A stretch of DNA of 20,996 nt, taken from a virus. A program made the translations under genes and the position numbers. The notes under the pieces are model-generated. The model was not told the origin of the DNA. It searched no databases and was given only the letters and a program-made list of their open reading frames with translations. Below, one piece after another: positions 1-5,426 of this stretch (the first letter of the stretch is position 1; each line of letters opens with the position of its first letter). Location of the stretch: positions 1-20,996 of IMG/VR virus record IMGVR_UViG_3300025099_000176; one strand, 5' to 3'.

Positions 1-91
1 CAAAGTACAAGCATCTATCTATATCTTCAAAGGTTTGTGTTTGGTCTACTACTCTTAATCCCATCATAAACACTAACACAAACTCAATCAT
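1..91 (-). CDS. Partial small protein with hydrophobic N-terminus
   Basis: The first 30 codons of a minus-strand gene that runs off the left edge. It begins with ATG at 91-89, overlapping the end of the upstream Cys-rich gene. The start MIEFVLVFMMG is hydrophobic and resembles the N-terminus of the protein at 2420-2701 (MFEAFVLVCMIG). In both, a hydrophobic stretch is followed by a polar region with a Cys. It could be a short signal or membrane anchor. Function unknown; the C-terminus is outside the window. Confidence 0.6.
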   Translation of the reverse strand, partial: MIEFVLVFMMGLRVVDQTQTFEDIDRCLYF

Positions 92-182
92 TACCTTTTT
101 CTGCTACCCTATCTTCGTGACATTCACAGTTACATTCTTCGTCATTACACTCGTAGCACTCACATGTATCGCATTTATCCAC
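84..182 (-). CDS. 32-residue cysteine-rich mini-protein
   Basis: A short gene starting with GTG at 182-180, preceded at five bases by a strong GGAGG Shine-Dalgarno that lies inside the last codons of the upstream DUF5872-like gene. The peptide has seven cysteines in twenty residues (pattern CxxCxCxxCxxxxCxCxCH) followed by a charged tail, ending at TGA 86-84. The spacing suggests a metal-binding or metallothionein-like knuckle. An in-frame ATG at 269 would give 61 residues, but that extension lies wholly inside the upstream gene and lacks a ribosome site, so the GTG start is preferred. No family recognised; function unknown. Confidence 0.6.
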   Translation of the reverse strand: MDKCDTCECYECNDEECNCECHEDRVAEKGND

Positions 183-360
183 GGTATCCTCCACCTGCTG
201 CTTTGTATGCTTTGGCAACCATTTGTGCTTTTCTAGCTGACCATTGACCGGGAGCACCTCCCTTACCACCTGCTTTGATACGGTTGAATATGTTCTTACG
301 CATTGTAGGTTTAGTATAGTTACCTGCCTTATTTACTGTGCTTTTTTTTCTTACTGCCAT
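175..360 (-). CDS. DUF5872-like small basic phage protein
   Basis: A 61-residue basic protein. Its C-terminal half carries the signature KGGAPGQWSARKAQM followed by YKAAGGGY, which I recognise as the DUF5872-type motif common in marine phages and some large DNA viruses; the assignment is from memory of the family pattern. The start is the ATG at 360, with GAGGA upstream; an in-frame ATG at 372 would place the ribosome site inside the coding region. Its first 32 bases overlap the 3' end of the gene at 329-1018. Molecular role unknown; the Arg/Lys/Gly content would suit nucleic-acid binding. Confidence 0.75.
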   Translation of the reverse strand: MAVRKKSTVNKAGNYTKPTMRKNIFNRIKAGGKGGAPGQWSARKAQMVAKAYKAAGGGYRG

Positions 361-1018
361 CTCTATCCTCATATAAGTTATTAAACGTAGTGAATGGGTC
401 TAGGTAAGATTCATGTGACTCTGCTGAGTGTGTCCACTGCGATGGTGCAAAGTCAGGAGCACCTTCTCCTGTAACCCACAGAGCAGGACTTGTAGCTCTT
501 ACTCTGTTATTTGGAAGTGCAACAATGTTGCCTGTCCATTTTCCTGCATCCAACAAGTACATCACGTGTGACTGCTTATGCTGTGCCGGGTCATCTGCTA
601 TGTCACTGTCTGTATAGTCAACAGTAAACATATACTTAGCTGTGTAGAACTCATTGCCTATCTTACATAACCAAGGACTAGAACTGACTCTGTCCATAAC
701 TATGATACTATGGTTTCTTGATTCACAATCCCAAGGTTGACACAAGTGGTCTTCCATTGGCTCTGCCCATTCATCTACAGGTATGTCAGCTACGAGTGCT
801 TGTATTGGCATCCTTGCCCACATTGCACCACCGTGTACATTATCATCTTCTGTACAACCTGTGAAGACTACCTGAAAACTTAGTGACCTATCAGGTATGG
901 TATTAACTGCGAAAGCTAGTGCGTGTAGGTATTCACCGTGATAATTCATATGATTACAAGTGAACTCCTTACGTACCCAACATTTAAAATGTGGTACGTT
1001 ACTTATAAGATATGACAT
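329..1018 (-). CDS. Conserved hypothetical phage protein, 229 aa
   Basis: The largest gene of the leftward module. It starts at ATG 1018, which shares its A with the TAA of the upstream KGG-peptide gene (TAATG), so translation is probably coupled. The protein is mixed alpha/beta in character, has several Trp, Cys and Met, no hydrophobic anchor, and ends in a lysine-rich tail (GSKKKKHSK). I do not recognise a domain. Its position among small basic proteins expressed from the leftward promoter fits a virion-associated or late accessory role, which is only inference. Confidence 0.8.
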   Translation of the reverse strand: MSYLISNVPHFKCWVRKEFTCNHMNYHGEYLHALAFAVNTIPDRSLSFQVVFTGCTEDDNVHGGAMWARMPIQALVADIPVDEWAEPMEDHLCQPWDCESRNHSIIVMDRVSSSPWLCKIGNEFYTAKYMFTVDYTDSDIADDPAQHKQSHVMYLLDAGKWTGNIVALPNNRVRATSPALWVTGEGAPDFAPSQWTHSAESHESYLDPFTTFNNLYEDRDGSKKKKHSK

Positions 1019-1167
1019 TACTTCTTTTTAGAAGCTCCACCTCTTGCATAACCCATAGTCTTTTTCATTGTCATAGGCTTCTTCATACCACCTTTAGCCA
1101 TGTACTTTGTTTTCTTCATTCCGGCTCCACCTTTAGCCATATATTTTGTTTTTTTCTTCATTGCCAT
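1018..1167 (-). CDS. KGG-repeat basic peptide, 49 aa
   Basis: A short gene built from degenerate repeats: MKKKTKYMAKGG, then MKKTKYMAKGG, then shorter MKKP/MTMKKTM units, ending ARGGASKKK. It starts at ATG 1167 with AGGAG eight bases upstream, one base after the stop of the HNH-like gene, and ends at TAA overlapping the next ATG. Nearly every residue is Lys, Met, Gly, Thr or Ala, as in small marine podovirus peptides. It could bind DNA or pack with the genome; function is not known. The repeated unit is visible at both DNA and protein level. Confidence 0.7.
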   Translation of the reverse strand: MAMKKKTKYMAKGGAGMKKTKYMAKGGMKKPMTMKKTMGYARGGASKKK

Positions 1168-1168
1168 T

Positions 1169-1447
1169 TTAACTTCTCCTATTTACTTTTCTAGCAGTCT
1201 TAGTTCTTGCATAAGACCTATTCTTAGTTTTAGACACGACCTTCAGATTAGAAGGTCTATTGTCTTTAGGGTTGCCATTTCTATGTGCAACATCCTTACC
1301 TGTAACACCAACACCCTTTTTCTTGAGCAAGTTACGAGCAGCATTTCTACTGTCTCTTCTTTTTATTTGATCAGGCTTACCGTGGTAGTTATCATACTCC
1401 TTACGATAATTTCTTTTAGGCTTTGGTTTAAGTTTTACTAGTACCAT
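1169..1447 (-). CDS. HNH-like protein, 92 aa
   Basis: A small, very basic protein. The central part, NYHGKPDQIKRR, then KDVAHRNGNPKDN and SNLKVVS, resembles the minimal HNH-type pattern (D/A-H-x-x-G-N-P-x-x-N-x-x-x-N-L) found in many marine phage proteins. The histidine and two asparagines of the motif are present, but the Asp that often precedes the His is Ala and there is no zinc-binding Cys pair, so nuclease activity is uncertain. It starts at ATG 1447 and overlaps the upstream gene by 20 bases. It could be an endonuclease linked to packaging or a degenerate DNA-binding relative. Confidence 0.7.
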   Translation of the reverse strand: MVLVKLKPKPKRNYRKEYDNYHGKPDQIKRRDSRNAARNLLKKKGVGVTGKDVAHRNGNPKDNRPSNLKVVSKTKNRSYARTKTARKVNRRS

Positions 1448-1646
1448 TATTACTCTTCTTTATTTTATTCTTCAATGCAGCTGTTGTATACAGCTTGTCT
1501 TTATACTTAAACGTAGCAGCTTTTTTACTTATAGCAGTTTTAAGAGCAGTCATAAAAGATTTACCACTACTTATCTGAGAAGGTTTAGTTTGTAGTTGAC
1601 TAGGTCTTTTCTGTGTCTTGCGTTTATTAGCTTGCGTTATACTCAT
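1428..1646 (-). CDS. Small basic phage protein, 72 aa
   Basis: A lysine/serine-rich protein. Its second half, FMTALKTAISKKAATFKYKDKLYTT, follows a pattern seen in short T7-like and pelagiphage proteins (F-x-x-A...TF-x-x-x-x-K-x-Y-T-T), whose role is unknown. The start ATG at 1646 overlaps the upstream gene's stop (ATGA) and has only a weak purine-rich site before it, suggesting translational coupling. The last 20 bases overlap the HNH-like gene. Confidence 0.7.
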   Translation of the reverse strand: MSITQANKRKTQKRPSQLQTKPSQISSGKSFMTALKTAISKKAATFKYKDKLYTTAALKNKIKKSNNGTSKT

Positions 1647-1984
1647 TTCTTGTTCTTTCTATTGTCTATGGTATTAAGCACGTAGCCACCCTTACGGTAG
1701 TCATTACCACCTATTCTGTTCTTTGTTACTGAACCACCCTTAGACTTCTTTTCTTTGTCTCCAGCTTTCTGTGGAGCTTTTATGTTACCTGTCTTCTTCA
1801 TATTAGCATCTATTTCGTCATACATATCTCGTAAAAGATTACTAGGCACTTTGTCAATACCCTTTATTTGAGTAGGTGTTTCTGCACCACGATTGTATAC
1901 TTGATTAACCATATCTCGCCTAATAGTTCCATATAAAGTAGGACCTACTAACTCTTTAACTTTTGTTTGTGCTATACTAGGCAT
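1643..1984 (-). CDS. Hypothetical basic protein, 113 aa
   Basis: The N-terminal half looks globular and helical (KVKELVGPTLYGTIRRDM, then VPSNLLRDMYDEIDANM). The C-terminal half is Lys/Gly/Asn-rich and probably disordered. It starts at ATG 1984 in a TAATG overlap with the upstream gene, preceded by AAGGA, and ends in an ATGA overlap. No family recognised. The composition fits the other presumed nucleic-acid- or virion-associated peptides of this leftward cluster. Confidence 0.7.
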   Translation of the reverse strand: MPSIAQTKVKELVGPTLYGTIRRDMVNQVYNRGAETPTQIKGIDKVPSNLLRDMYDEIDANMKKTGNIKAPQKAGDKEKKSKGGSVTKNRIGGNDYRKGGYVLNTIDNRKNKK

Positions 1985-2196
1985 TAGGCTTTTCCTTTTT
2001 TGGTTACTTTAGGCTTTTTCTTCTTAATCTTACCAATAGTTATGCTAACAACAGTAATAGCCTTGCTTTTCTTCTTCTTAGAAGTTTTCTTTTTAGTAGA
2101 TACACCACCACTGTTCATGTATCCCATTGTATTACGCACAGATGTAGGTAATTTCTTTAACCCTATCTGATTAGGTGTTGTTTTCTTTAATGTCAT
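1984..2196 (-). CDS. Hypothetical lysine-rich peptide, 70 aa
   Basis: About a third of the residues are Lys, in runs such as TKKKTSKKKKSK and KIKKKKPKVTKKGKA, with a short hydrophobic stretch (ITVVSITIG) between them. It starts at ATG 2196, immediately after the TAA of the upstream gene, with GGAG seven bases before. The strong positive charge implies binding to nucleic acid or to another polyanion. No domain recognised. Confidence 0.65.
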   Translation of the reverse strand: MTLKKTTPNQIGLKKLPTSVRNTMGYMNSGGVSTKKKTSKKKKSKAITVVSITIGKIKKKKPKVTKKGKA

Positions 2197-2490
2197 TTAA
2201 CATCTCCATCGTCTTCTAGCTTGTCGTAAGCGACTATTAGGATTTTTAGCTGCTTTAGGAAACTTTTTCATTTGTCCTGCACTTCTAGCACAATATGATT
2301 TACGTCTCGCTGCTCTTTTTCCTGTTGGTTTCTTTTCTGTGACAGCAGTTTTAAGTTTACTACCCGGATTATCTCTACGATACTTGGCAACACCCTTAGC
2401 AGTCATTCCTGCACCAGACTTAGTGGGTCGTTTTTGACCTCCACCTATCGTATGACCCTTCATCGTGCCTTTGCGTGTCTTTGTTGCCAT
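2197..2490 (-). CDS. DUF6321-like basic phage protein
   Basis: A 97-residue protein with the ordered blocks MTAKGVAKYRRDNPGSKLKTAVT, then AARRKSYCARSAGQMK, then NPNSRLRQARRRWRC. I recognise this as the DUF6321-type pattern of marine phages and large DNA viruses; the family number is from memory and should be confirmed. The conserved Cys in KSYCAR and the C-terminal RRWRC are present. The start at ATG 2490 has a weak ribosome site, and the upstream gene extends 71 bases into it. Probably a small structural or DNA-associated protein; role unknown. Confidence 0.75.
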   Translation of the reverse strand: MATKTRKGTMKGHTIGGGQKRPTKSGAGMTAKGVAKYRRDNPGSKLKTAVTEKKPTGKRAARRKSYCARSAGQMKKFPKAAKNPNSRLRQARRRWRC

Positions 2491-2701
2491 AATTTATTCT
2501 CACTTTATCTGATTCTTTATCTTCAAAGCACTTATACTTCAATGCTTGGAACATAGGCATGTAATCTGGCAGGTCAGCAGCCATTTCATAGGTACGTACT
2601 ATACATTCCTGTTTAGTTTCGTATGGACCTTCCAAATCTTTCAGCGTATGACACACATCGGAGTTACCGATCATGCATACAAGTACAAATGCTTCAAACA
2701 T
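2420..2701 (-). CDS. Small Cys-containing protein with hydrophobic N-terminus, 93 aa
   Basis: It starts at ATG 2701 (TAATG overlap with the upstream gene) with a strong GGAGG site. An in-frame ATG at 2716 lies upstream of that site and is rejected. The N-terminus MFEAFVLVCMIGNSDVC is hydrophobic and is followed by a Cys-bearing region (KQEC, KYKCFED), as in many short phage proteins of the form FVLVxCxG. The tail after KYKCFED is very polar and lies partly in the region overlapping the DUF6321-like gene, so it may be a later extension. Similar at its start to the partial protein at 1-91. Function unknown. Confidence 0.7.
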   Translation of the reverse strand: MFEAFVLVCMIGNSDVCHTLKDLEGPYETKQECIVRTYEMAADLPDYMPMFQALKYKCFEDKESDKVRINYGNKDTQRHDEGSYDRWRSKTTH

Positions 2702-2907
2702 TACGTATCCCTCCATCCTTCTGCCTTCATAGCAGTCTCTACATGCTTCAGAGTAAATGGTTTACCGTAATGTGCTTCTACTGCTGCCCTCACGTAATAG
2801 ACATCACTGTGAGGAATATGCAATTTATCTAACGTATTAGTTGCTACAGCATGGTAAAATGCTTCTAGCACGTTATCTGTATATAGTTTTACTGATTTTT
2901 TCTTCAT
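2701..2907 (-). CDS. Hypothetical protein, 68 aa; first gene of the leftward operon
   Basis: A predicted helical protein (LYTDNVLEAFYHAVATNTL, then VYYVRAAVEAHYGK) ending in TAA that overlaps the next ATG. The ATG at 2907 is taken as the start. A TTG two codons earlier is part of a TTGACA string and has no better ribosome site. The Shine-Dalgarno is weak, unlike the following genes. It is the first gene after the leftward promoter at 3051-3079, leaving a leader of about 135 bases. No family recognised. Confidence 0.65.
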   Translation of the reverse strand: MKKKSVKLYTDNVLEAFYHAVATNTLDKLHIPHSDVYYVRAAVEAHYGKPFTLKHVETAMKAEGWRDT

Positions 2908-2957
2908 TGTCAAGTCAATTCTAGTTATTTGTACGGAGGATTAAGGATATATGATAA

Positions 2958-2976
2958 GATACATTTAATATGTATC
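2958..2976. repeat. AT-rich inverted repeat in leftward leader
   Basis: GATACAT and ATGTATC separated by five bases form a perfect 7-bp dyad downstream of the leftward promoter and about 50 bases before the first leftward gene. There is no T-run that would make it a terminator for either strand. It may be an operator or a 5'-leader hairpin. Confidence 0.4.
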
Positions 2977-3050
2977 ATTTATATGTTTTTTTATATTATA
3001 ATAATTAACATTTACTATGTTACATATACAATGTGTTTAAGTTATACTTA

Positions 3051-3079
3051 ATTATACCAGAATAATAAAAGGTTGTCAA
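3051..3079 (-). promoter_or_regulatory. Leftward sigma70 promoter, consensus
   Basis: On the minus strand, TTGACA (3079-3074), a 17-base spacer and TATAAT (3056-3051) match both consensus hexamers exactly, and TG two bases before the -10 makes it an extended -10. Transcription would start near 3044 and read into the leftward gene cluster beginning at 2907. Confidence 0.85.
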
Positions 3080-3193
3080 GACATTTATTATGTCACCACC
3101 CAAAATGTGTACATAGGCTATGCTCATGCTAGTTGCTAAGACAGTTATTCTTGTGGTTAACACTTAAAATACCTGATCTGTGTATTTCTCCAT

Positions 3194-3237
3194 GCATACG
3201 TACCGTACCGGGGGTAGTGGCAGTGGCGTACCCATGC
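3194..3237. repeat. GC-rich imperfect inverted repeat
   Basis: GCAT-AC-GTAC (3194-3203) and GTAC-CC-ATGC (3228-3237) pair apart from two internal bases. An alternative nested pairing joins GGGTA (3212-3216) with TACCC (3229-3233). The G-rich loop stands out in AT-rich surroundings. Candidates are a phage attachment site, a replication signal or a structured RNA; nothing here decides between them. Confidence 0.4.
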
Positions 3238-3329
3238 GATCAAATCCGATAATATTAGGCTAAAACCCTGATTTCAAATAAAAAAACACTATATATACGC
3301 AAAAAAAAGTTTAAATATCTAAATATAGC

Positions 3330-3344
3330 TTAACAACTTGTTAA
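3330..3344. promoter_or_regulatory. Dispersed palindrome, site 1
   Basis: TTAACAA-C-TTGTTAA, perfectly symmetric around one central base, flanked by AGC on the left and ACT on the right. In the divergent control region, about 250 bases upstream of the gene at 3599. Confidence 0.75.
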
Positions 3345-3471
3345 ACTAATAAACTGTTATGGTATCAGTTGTTTAATTGATAATGTTTTGATGTAATGAT
3401 ATTTGAAAAGTGAATTAAATACATATCGTATGCATATTCTAAAACATATACCCCATTAAAACCCTTGCAGA

Positions 3472-3486
3472 TTAACAAGTTGTTAA
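3472..3486. promoter_or_regulatory. Dispersed palindrome, site 2
   Basis: TTAACAA-G-TTGTTAA, perfectly symmetric, with GCT on the right. It lies 112 bases before the gene at 3599, next to weak promoter-like elements (TATAAA at 3505-3510), so it could act as an operator for that gene. Confidence 0.75.
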
Positions 3487-3598
3487 GCTAACCCTAAATT
3501 ATTTTATAAATACGCTTGACTTATTTGAGAATATCTATAAATTGATAATTGTTGATCAGCAATTAAGCATTTCAACTTTTTACTTAGGAACTAAAATT

Positions 3599-4231
3599 AT
3601 GACAAATCAATATGTAAATGGAACTTTTTCTAAATCTTATTTTACTGCTTCAAATAACTTTGATCTTAAATTATCTAAGTCTTTAACGTCTAACATTGAA
3701 CAATGGTTTATTGATTGTGACGATATGCAAGCGTTACCAAAAAATGATAAAGGTGAGTTAGCTAACAAAACTTTAAAAGATACTAATTACGAATTGTTAG
3801 CCTTGCCAAAATATGCGAATGAAAAGGGTAAAATGTTAAAAGTTGATAATGAGAAAAAAGATGAAATTAGATTTTTTCTAGCAACTAATACTGAGTACAA
3901 GGGTAAAAAACAAATTCGTGATTTATTCGATAATTCAACAGTATTTTTAAATAGCTATATGAAAAAGTTTTTTGATTATAAAGCACCTGAAATTGTGAAG
4001 CCTGAAGAGAAGCCTGAAGCAACTACTGTTGAAACTGATACTGTTGAGATTGTTAAAACTCAAGCTGAAATTCAAGCTGAAACAATGCAACTTGCATATT
4101 CAAATCTTTATAACCTTATGGCAAAAAATAATATTACAATGGACACATTTTATGAATTTGCCTTGCAATTAGAAACTGATAATAATATCAATATTGAAAA
4201 GATTGAAGAGTTAAAATTAAAAACAGCTTAA
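3599..4231 (+). CDS. Unknown 210-aa protein in a stand-alone transcription unit
   Basis: It starts at ATG 3599 with AGGA upstream; a TTG start at 3542 is possible but has no ribosome site. The protein is Lys/Asn/Glu-rich and soluble. The N-terminal two thirds look folded (about residues 1-130). A Pro/Glu/Thr-rich linker follows (PEEKPEATTVETDTVE), then a helical C-terminal domain. No helix-turn-helix, enzyme motif or membrane segment is visible. It is the only gene between two non-coding regions, has its own terminator, and its stop codon overlaps a copy of the dispersed palindrome. Base use is even more AT-rich than its neighbours, suggesting separate acquisition (moron-like). It might be a regulator acting at the palindromes, but that is speculation. 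Confidence 0.85.
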   Translation: MTNQYVNGTFSKSYFTASNNFDLKLSKSLTSNIEQWFIDCDDMQALPKNDKGELANKTLKDTNYELLALPKYANEKGKMLKVDNEKKDEIRFFLATNTEYKGKKQIRDLFDNSTVFLNSYMKKFFDYKAPEIVKPEEKPEATTVETDTVEIVKTQAEIQAETMQLAYSNLYNLMAKNNITMDTFYEFALQLETDNNINIEKIEELKLKTA

Positions 4232-4242
4232 CAAGTTGTTAA
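4228..4242. promoter_or_regulatory. Dispersed palindrome, site 3
   Basis: TTAACAA-G-TTGTTAA, perfectly symmetric. It overlaps the TAA stop of the stand-alone gene (GCT TAA) and is followed 13 bases later by the terminator stem. Confidence 0.75.
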
Positions 4243-4255
4243 ACCAAACCCCAAA

Positions 4256-4290
4256 CCCTAGGCAATTAATTTTGTCTAGGGTATTTTTTT
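4256..4290 (+). terminator. Rho-independent terminator
   Basis: CCCTAGGCAA (4256-4265) pairs with TTGTCTAGGG (4272-4281) through ten base pairs including one G-T wobble, around a six-base loop, followed by TA and seven T. It ends the transcript of the gene at 3599-4231. Confidence 0.9.
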
Positions 4291-4338
4291 GCCTAGAAAA
4301 AAGTATATTTTTTTAAAAATTACTATCCTACTATCCTA

Positions 4339-4416
4339 GTGGTGGTGGTGGTGGTAGTCGTGCTTCCGTGCAAATTACAATGCCTGCAAGCTAATGTTGG
4401 TGGTAGGTGGTGGGGG
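4339..4416 (+). repeat. GGT repeats and potential G-quadruplex tract
   Basis: A GTG-GTG type microsatellite (4339-4357) is followed by five G-runs of two to five bases between 4399 and 4416 with one- or two-base loops, enough for a two-tier quadruplex on the plus strand. Such asymmetry is often found near replication signals; the role here is inferred. Confidence 0.45.
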
Positions 4417-4420
4417 TAGC

Positions 4421-4435
4421 TTCACAAGTTGTTAA
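4421..4435. promoter_or_regulatory. Dispersed palindrome, site 4
   Basis: TTCACAA-G-TTGTTAA; the left half-site carries C instead of A. Flanked by AGC on the left. It lies 67 bases upstream of the -35 of the promoter at 4503. Confidence 0.7.
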
Positions 4436-4439
4436 CTGT

Positions 4440-4469
4440 ACCCCAAACTCAAGTGGTAGTGGTTGGGGT
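4440..4469. repeat. Inverted repeat ACCCCAA/TTGGGGT
   Basis: ACCCCAA (4440-4446) and TTGGGGT (4463-4469) form a 7-bp stem with a 16-base loop, located between palindrome site 4 and the rightward promoter. No T-run follows. It may be a protein site or part of an origin. Confidence 0.4.
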
Positions 4470-4472
4470 GTA

Positions 4473-4491
4473 AGCTGCTGAGGTGTCAGCT
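4473..4491. repeat. Inverted repeat AGCTG/CAGCT
   Basis: A 5-bp dyad with a nine-base spacer ending 11 bases before the -35 of the promoter at 4503, the usual position for an activator or repressor site. The short arms make it a weak call. Confidence 0.3.
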
Positions 4492-4502
4492 AAGTCCTTG
4501 AT

Positions 4503-4531
4503 TTGACATAATAAATTACTTGTGTTATAGT
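4503..4531 (+). promoter_or_regulatory. Rightward sigma70 promoter P1
   Basis: TTGACA (4503-4508), 17-base spacer, TATAGT (4526-4531) with TG before the -10. It should start transcription near 4538 and serve the small early genes from 4602. The stretch TATACATAAT just after the -10 recurs after the promoter at 5596. Confidence 0.85.
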
Positions 4532-4570
4532 ATATACATAATGAGAGAACAACTTACCGAGCAATTCAGC

Positions 4571-4585
4571 TTAACAAGTTGTTAA
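4571..4585. promoter_or_regulatory. Dispersed palindrome, site 5
   Basis: TTAACAA-G-TTGTTAA in the 5' leader of the P1 transcript, six bases before the Shine-Dalgarno of the gene at 4602. A protein bound here could block transcription elongation or translation. Confidence 0.75.
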
Positions 4586-4601
4586 ACTATAAGGAGCTAA
4601 A

Positions 4602-4808
4602 ATGTACTACATAATTAATAATCATACTCAAGAGTATCAGTTTTTTAGAAACAATATGTTGCAGAATAATCCTCACCCATTTGATACGAGGGAAGATGCA
4701 CTAGCTAATATAAACAAGTATTTCTATTCTGTTGGTCATTGTGAAATGTACTTTAAGCACCTAGTTGACAAATACTTTACTATTAAGTATATTAAACCAA
4801 GATTTTAG
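4602..4808 (+). CDS. Hypothetical protein, 68 aa
   Basis: First gene after promoter P1, with AAGGAG six bases before ATG. The protein is rich in Tyr, Phe and Asn (FDTREDALANINKYFYS, then HCEMYFKHLVDKYF), suggesting a compact alpha/beta fold of the kind often seen in early phage inhibitors. No family recognised. The next gene follows after 11 bases. Confidence 0.75.
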   Translation: MYYIINNHTQEYQFFRNNMLQNNPHPFDTREDALANINKYFYSVGHCEMYFKHLVDKYFTIKYIKPRF

Positions 4809-4819
4809 AAGGAGATTAC

Positions 4820-5110
4820 ATGAAGAAAGGTTTTGAAAATGGGAGTCTAGTTCCTATCAGTCATGGCATACAATCGCATAGTGGTAGTATGCATCTACAT
4901 GCAGATAGGGAAAGCTTCAAGGATATGTATATTATAGCTAGTCGTGGGGGTGCGTTGAATGATGTAAGCAACCTACGTGAGTATAATAAACAAAAGCAGA
5001 AGGAGAAGAACGTCAATGCTCTTAGTAGACTTATTGCTAGGGGTAAAGAGAGAGCAAGTAAACTAAATTCAGCTTCACAAGTTGTTAAACTGTTCAACAA
5101 GGAGAACTAA
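4820..5110 (+). CDS. Hypothetical protein, 96 aa
   Basis: Good Shine-Dalgarno (AAGGAG) before ATG 4820. The N-terminal half is His/Ser/Gly-rich (SHGIQSHSGSMHLHAD). The C-terminal half is a charged helix (REYNKQKQKEKNVNALSRL and onward). Palindrome site 6 lies in frame near the 3' end and encodes SASQVVKL, so the coding sequence has absorbed the DNA element. No family recognised. Confidence 0.75.
   Translation: MKKGFENGSLVPISHGIQSHSGSMHLHADRESFKDMYIIASRGGALNDVSNLREYNKQKQKEKNVNALSRLIARGKERASKLNSASQVVKLFNKEN
5074..5088. promoter_or_regulatory. Dispersed palindrome, site 6
   Basis: TTCACAA-G-TTGTTAA with AGC on the left and ACT on the right. It is inside the end of the gene at 4820 and 23 bases before the start of the next gene at 5112, just upstream of its AAGGAG. 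Confidence 0.7.
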
Positions 5111-5111
5111 A

Positions 5112-5426
5112 ATGTTACAATTAGAGTTAGTCAAGACTGTTCCCTACCTATCATGTGGTGGACAAAACATAAAAGAAGTCTATAGGGGTACTAACGTATC
5201 AGATGCAGAAGTTGAGATTACGCATCACAATAGACATTCAACACATGAGTTGTCATCATCTGTTGGGGTAGCTATACGTCAAGATGTAATATGTGAAAGT
5301 ATTGGTCAGTATCAGCCACCACCAATGCATATACACAAAGCGAAAGTATTTAGGACTATGGAAGAAGCTAAAAGGTGGGCAGAAACACAAGTCTGTATGT
5401 CTTGGGATATAGGAGAAGAAGTATGA
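5112..5426 (+). CDS. Hypothetical protein, 104 aa
   Basis: The start is ATG 5112 with AAGGAG upstream; an in-frame codon at 5082 lies inside the palindrome and has no ribosome site. The protein opens with a beta-rich segment (LQLELVKTVPYLSCGGQ), has a His-rich middle (THHNRHSTHEL, then PPPMHIHKAKVF) and a C-terminal helix (TMEEAKRWAETQ). The layout suggests a small alpha/beta domain possibly binding metal; this is a guess. It ends with ATGA overlapping the next gene. Confidence 0.75.
   Translation: MLQLELVKTVPYLSCGGQNIKEVYRGTNVSDAEVEITHHNRHSTHELSSSVGVAIRQDVICESIGQYQPPPMHIHKAKVFRTMEEAKRWAETQVCMSWDIGEEV

Larger units (their letters stand above)
2908..3598. other. Divergent non-coding control region
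   Basis: About 690 bases, very AT-rich, without a convincing gene on either strand. It separates the leftward module from the rightward genes. It holds the leftward promoter (3051-3079), an AT-rich dyad (2958-2976), a GC-rich imperfect hairpin (3194-3237) and two copies of the dispersed palindrome (3330-3344, 3472-3486). A rightward promoter for the gene at 3599 must lie here, but I find only weak candidates (TTGACT at 3516 with poorly spaced TATAAA at 3536; TATAAA at 3505 just after the palindrome). Confidence 0.7.
4232..4601. other. Second non-coding region, G-rich on the plus strand
   Basis: About 370 bases without a gene. In order it contains the terminator of the stand-alone gene, a tandem ACTATCCT repeat (4322-4338), runs of GGT, two short inverted repeats, two copies of the dispersed palindrome (4421, 4571) and the rightward promoter at 4503-4531. 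The strong G-over-C bias between about 4339 and 4470 contrasts with the AT-rich surroundings. Confidence 0.7.

Noticed and set aside
183-269. Longer version of the Cys-rich gene starting at ATG 269
   Set aside because: The extension is the wrong frame of the DUF5872-like gene and has no ribosome site; the GTG at 182 has a strong one.
1012-1441. Plus-strand open frames rich in Phe, Ser and His
   Set aside because: They are the complements of the KGG-repeat and HNH-like minus-strand genes and lack ribosome sites.
3542-3598. TTG start for the stand-alone gene, adding 19 residues
   Set aside because: No Shine-Dalgarno before it; ATG 3599 has AGGA at good spacing.
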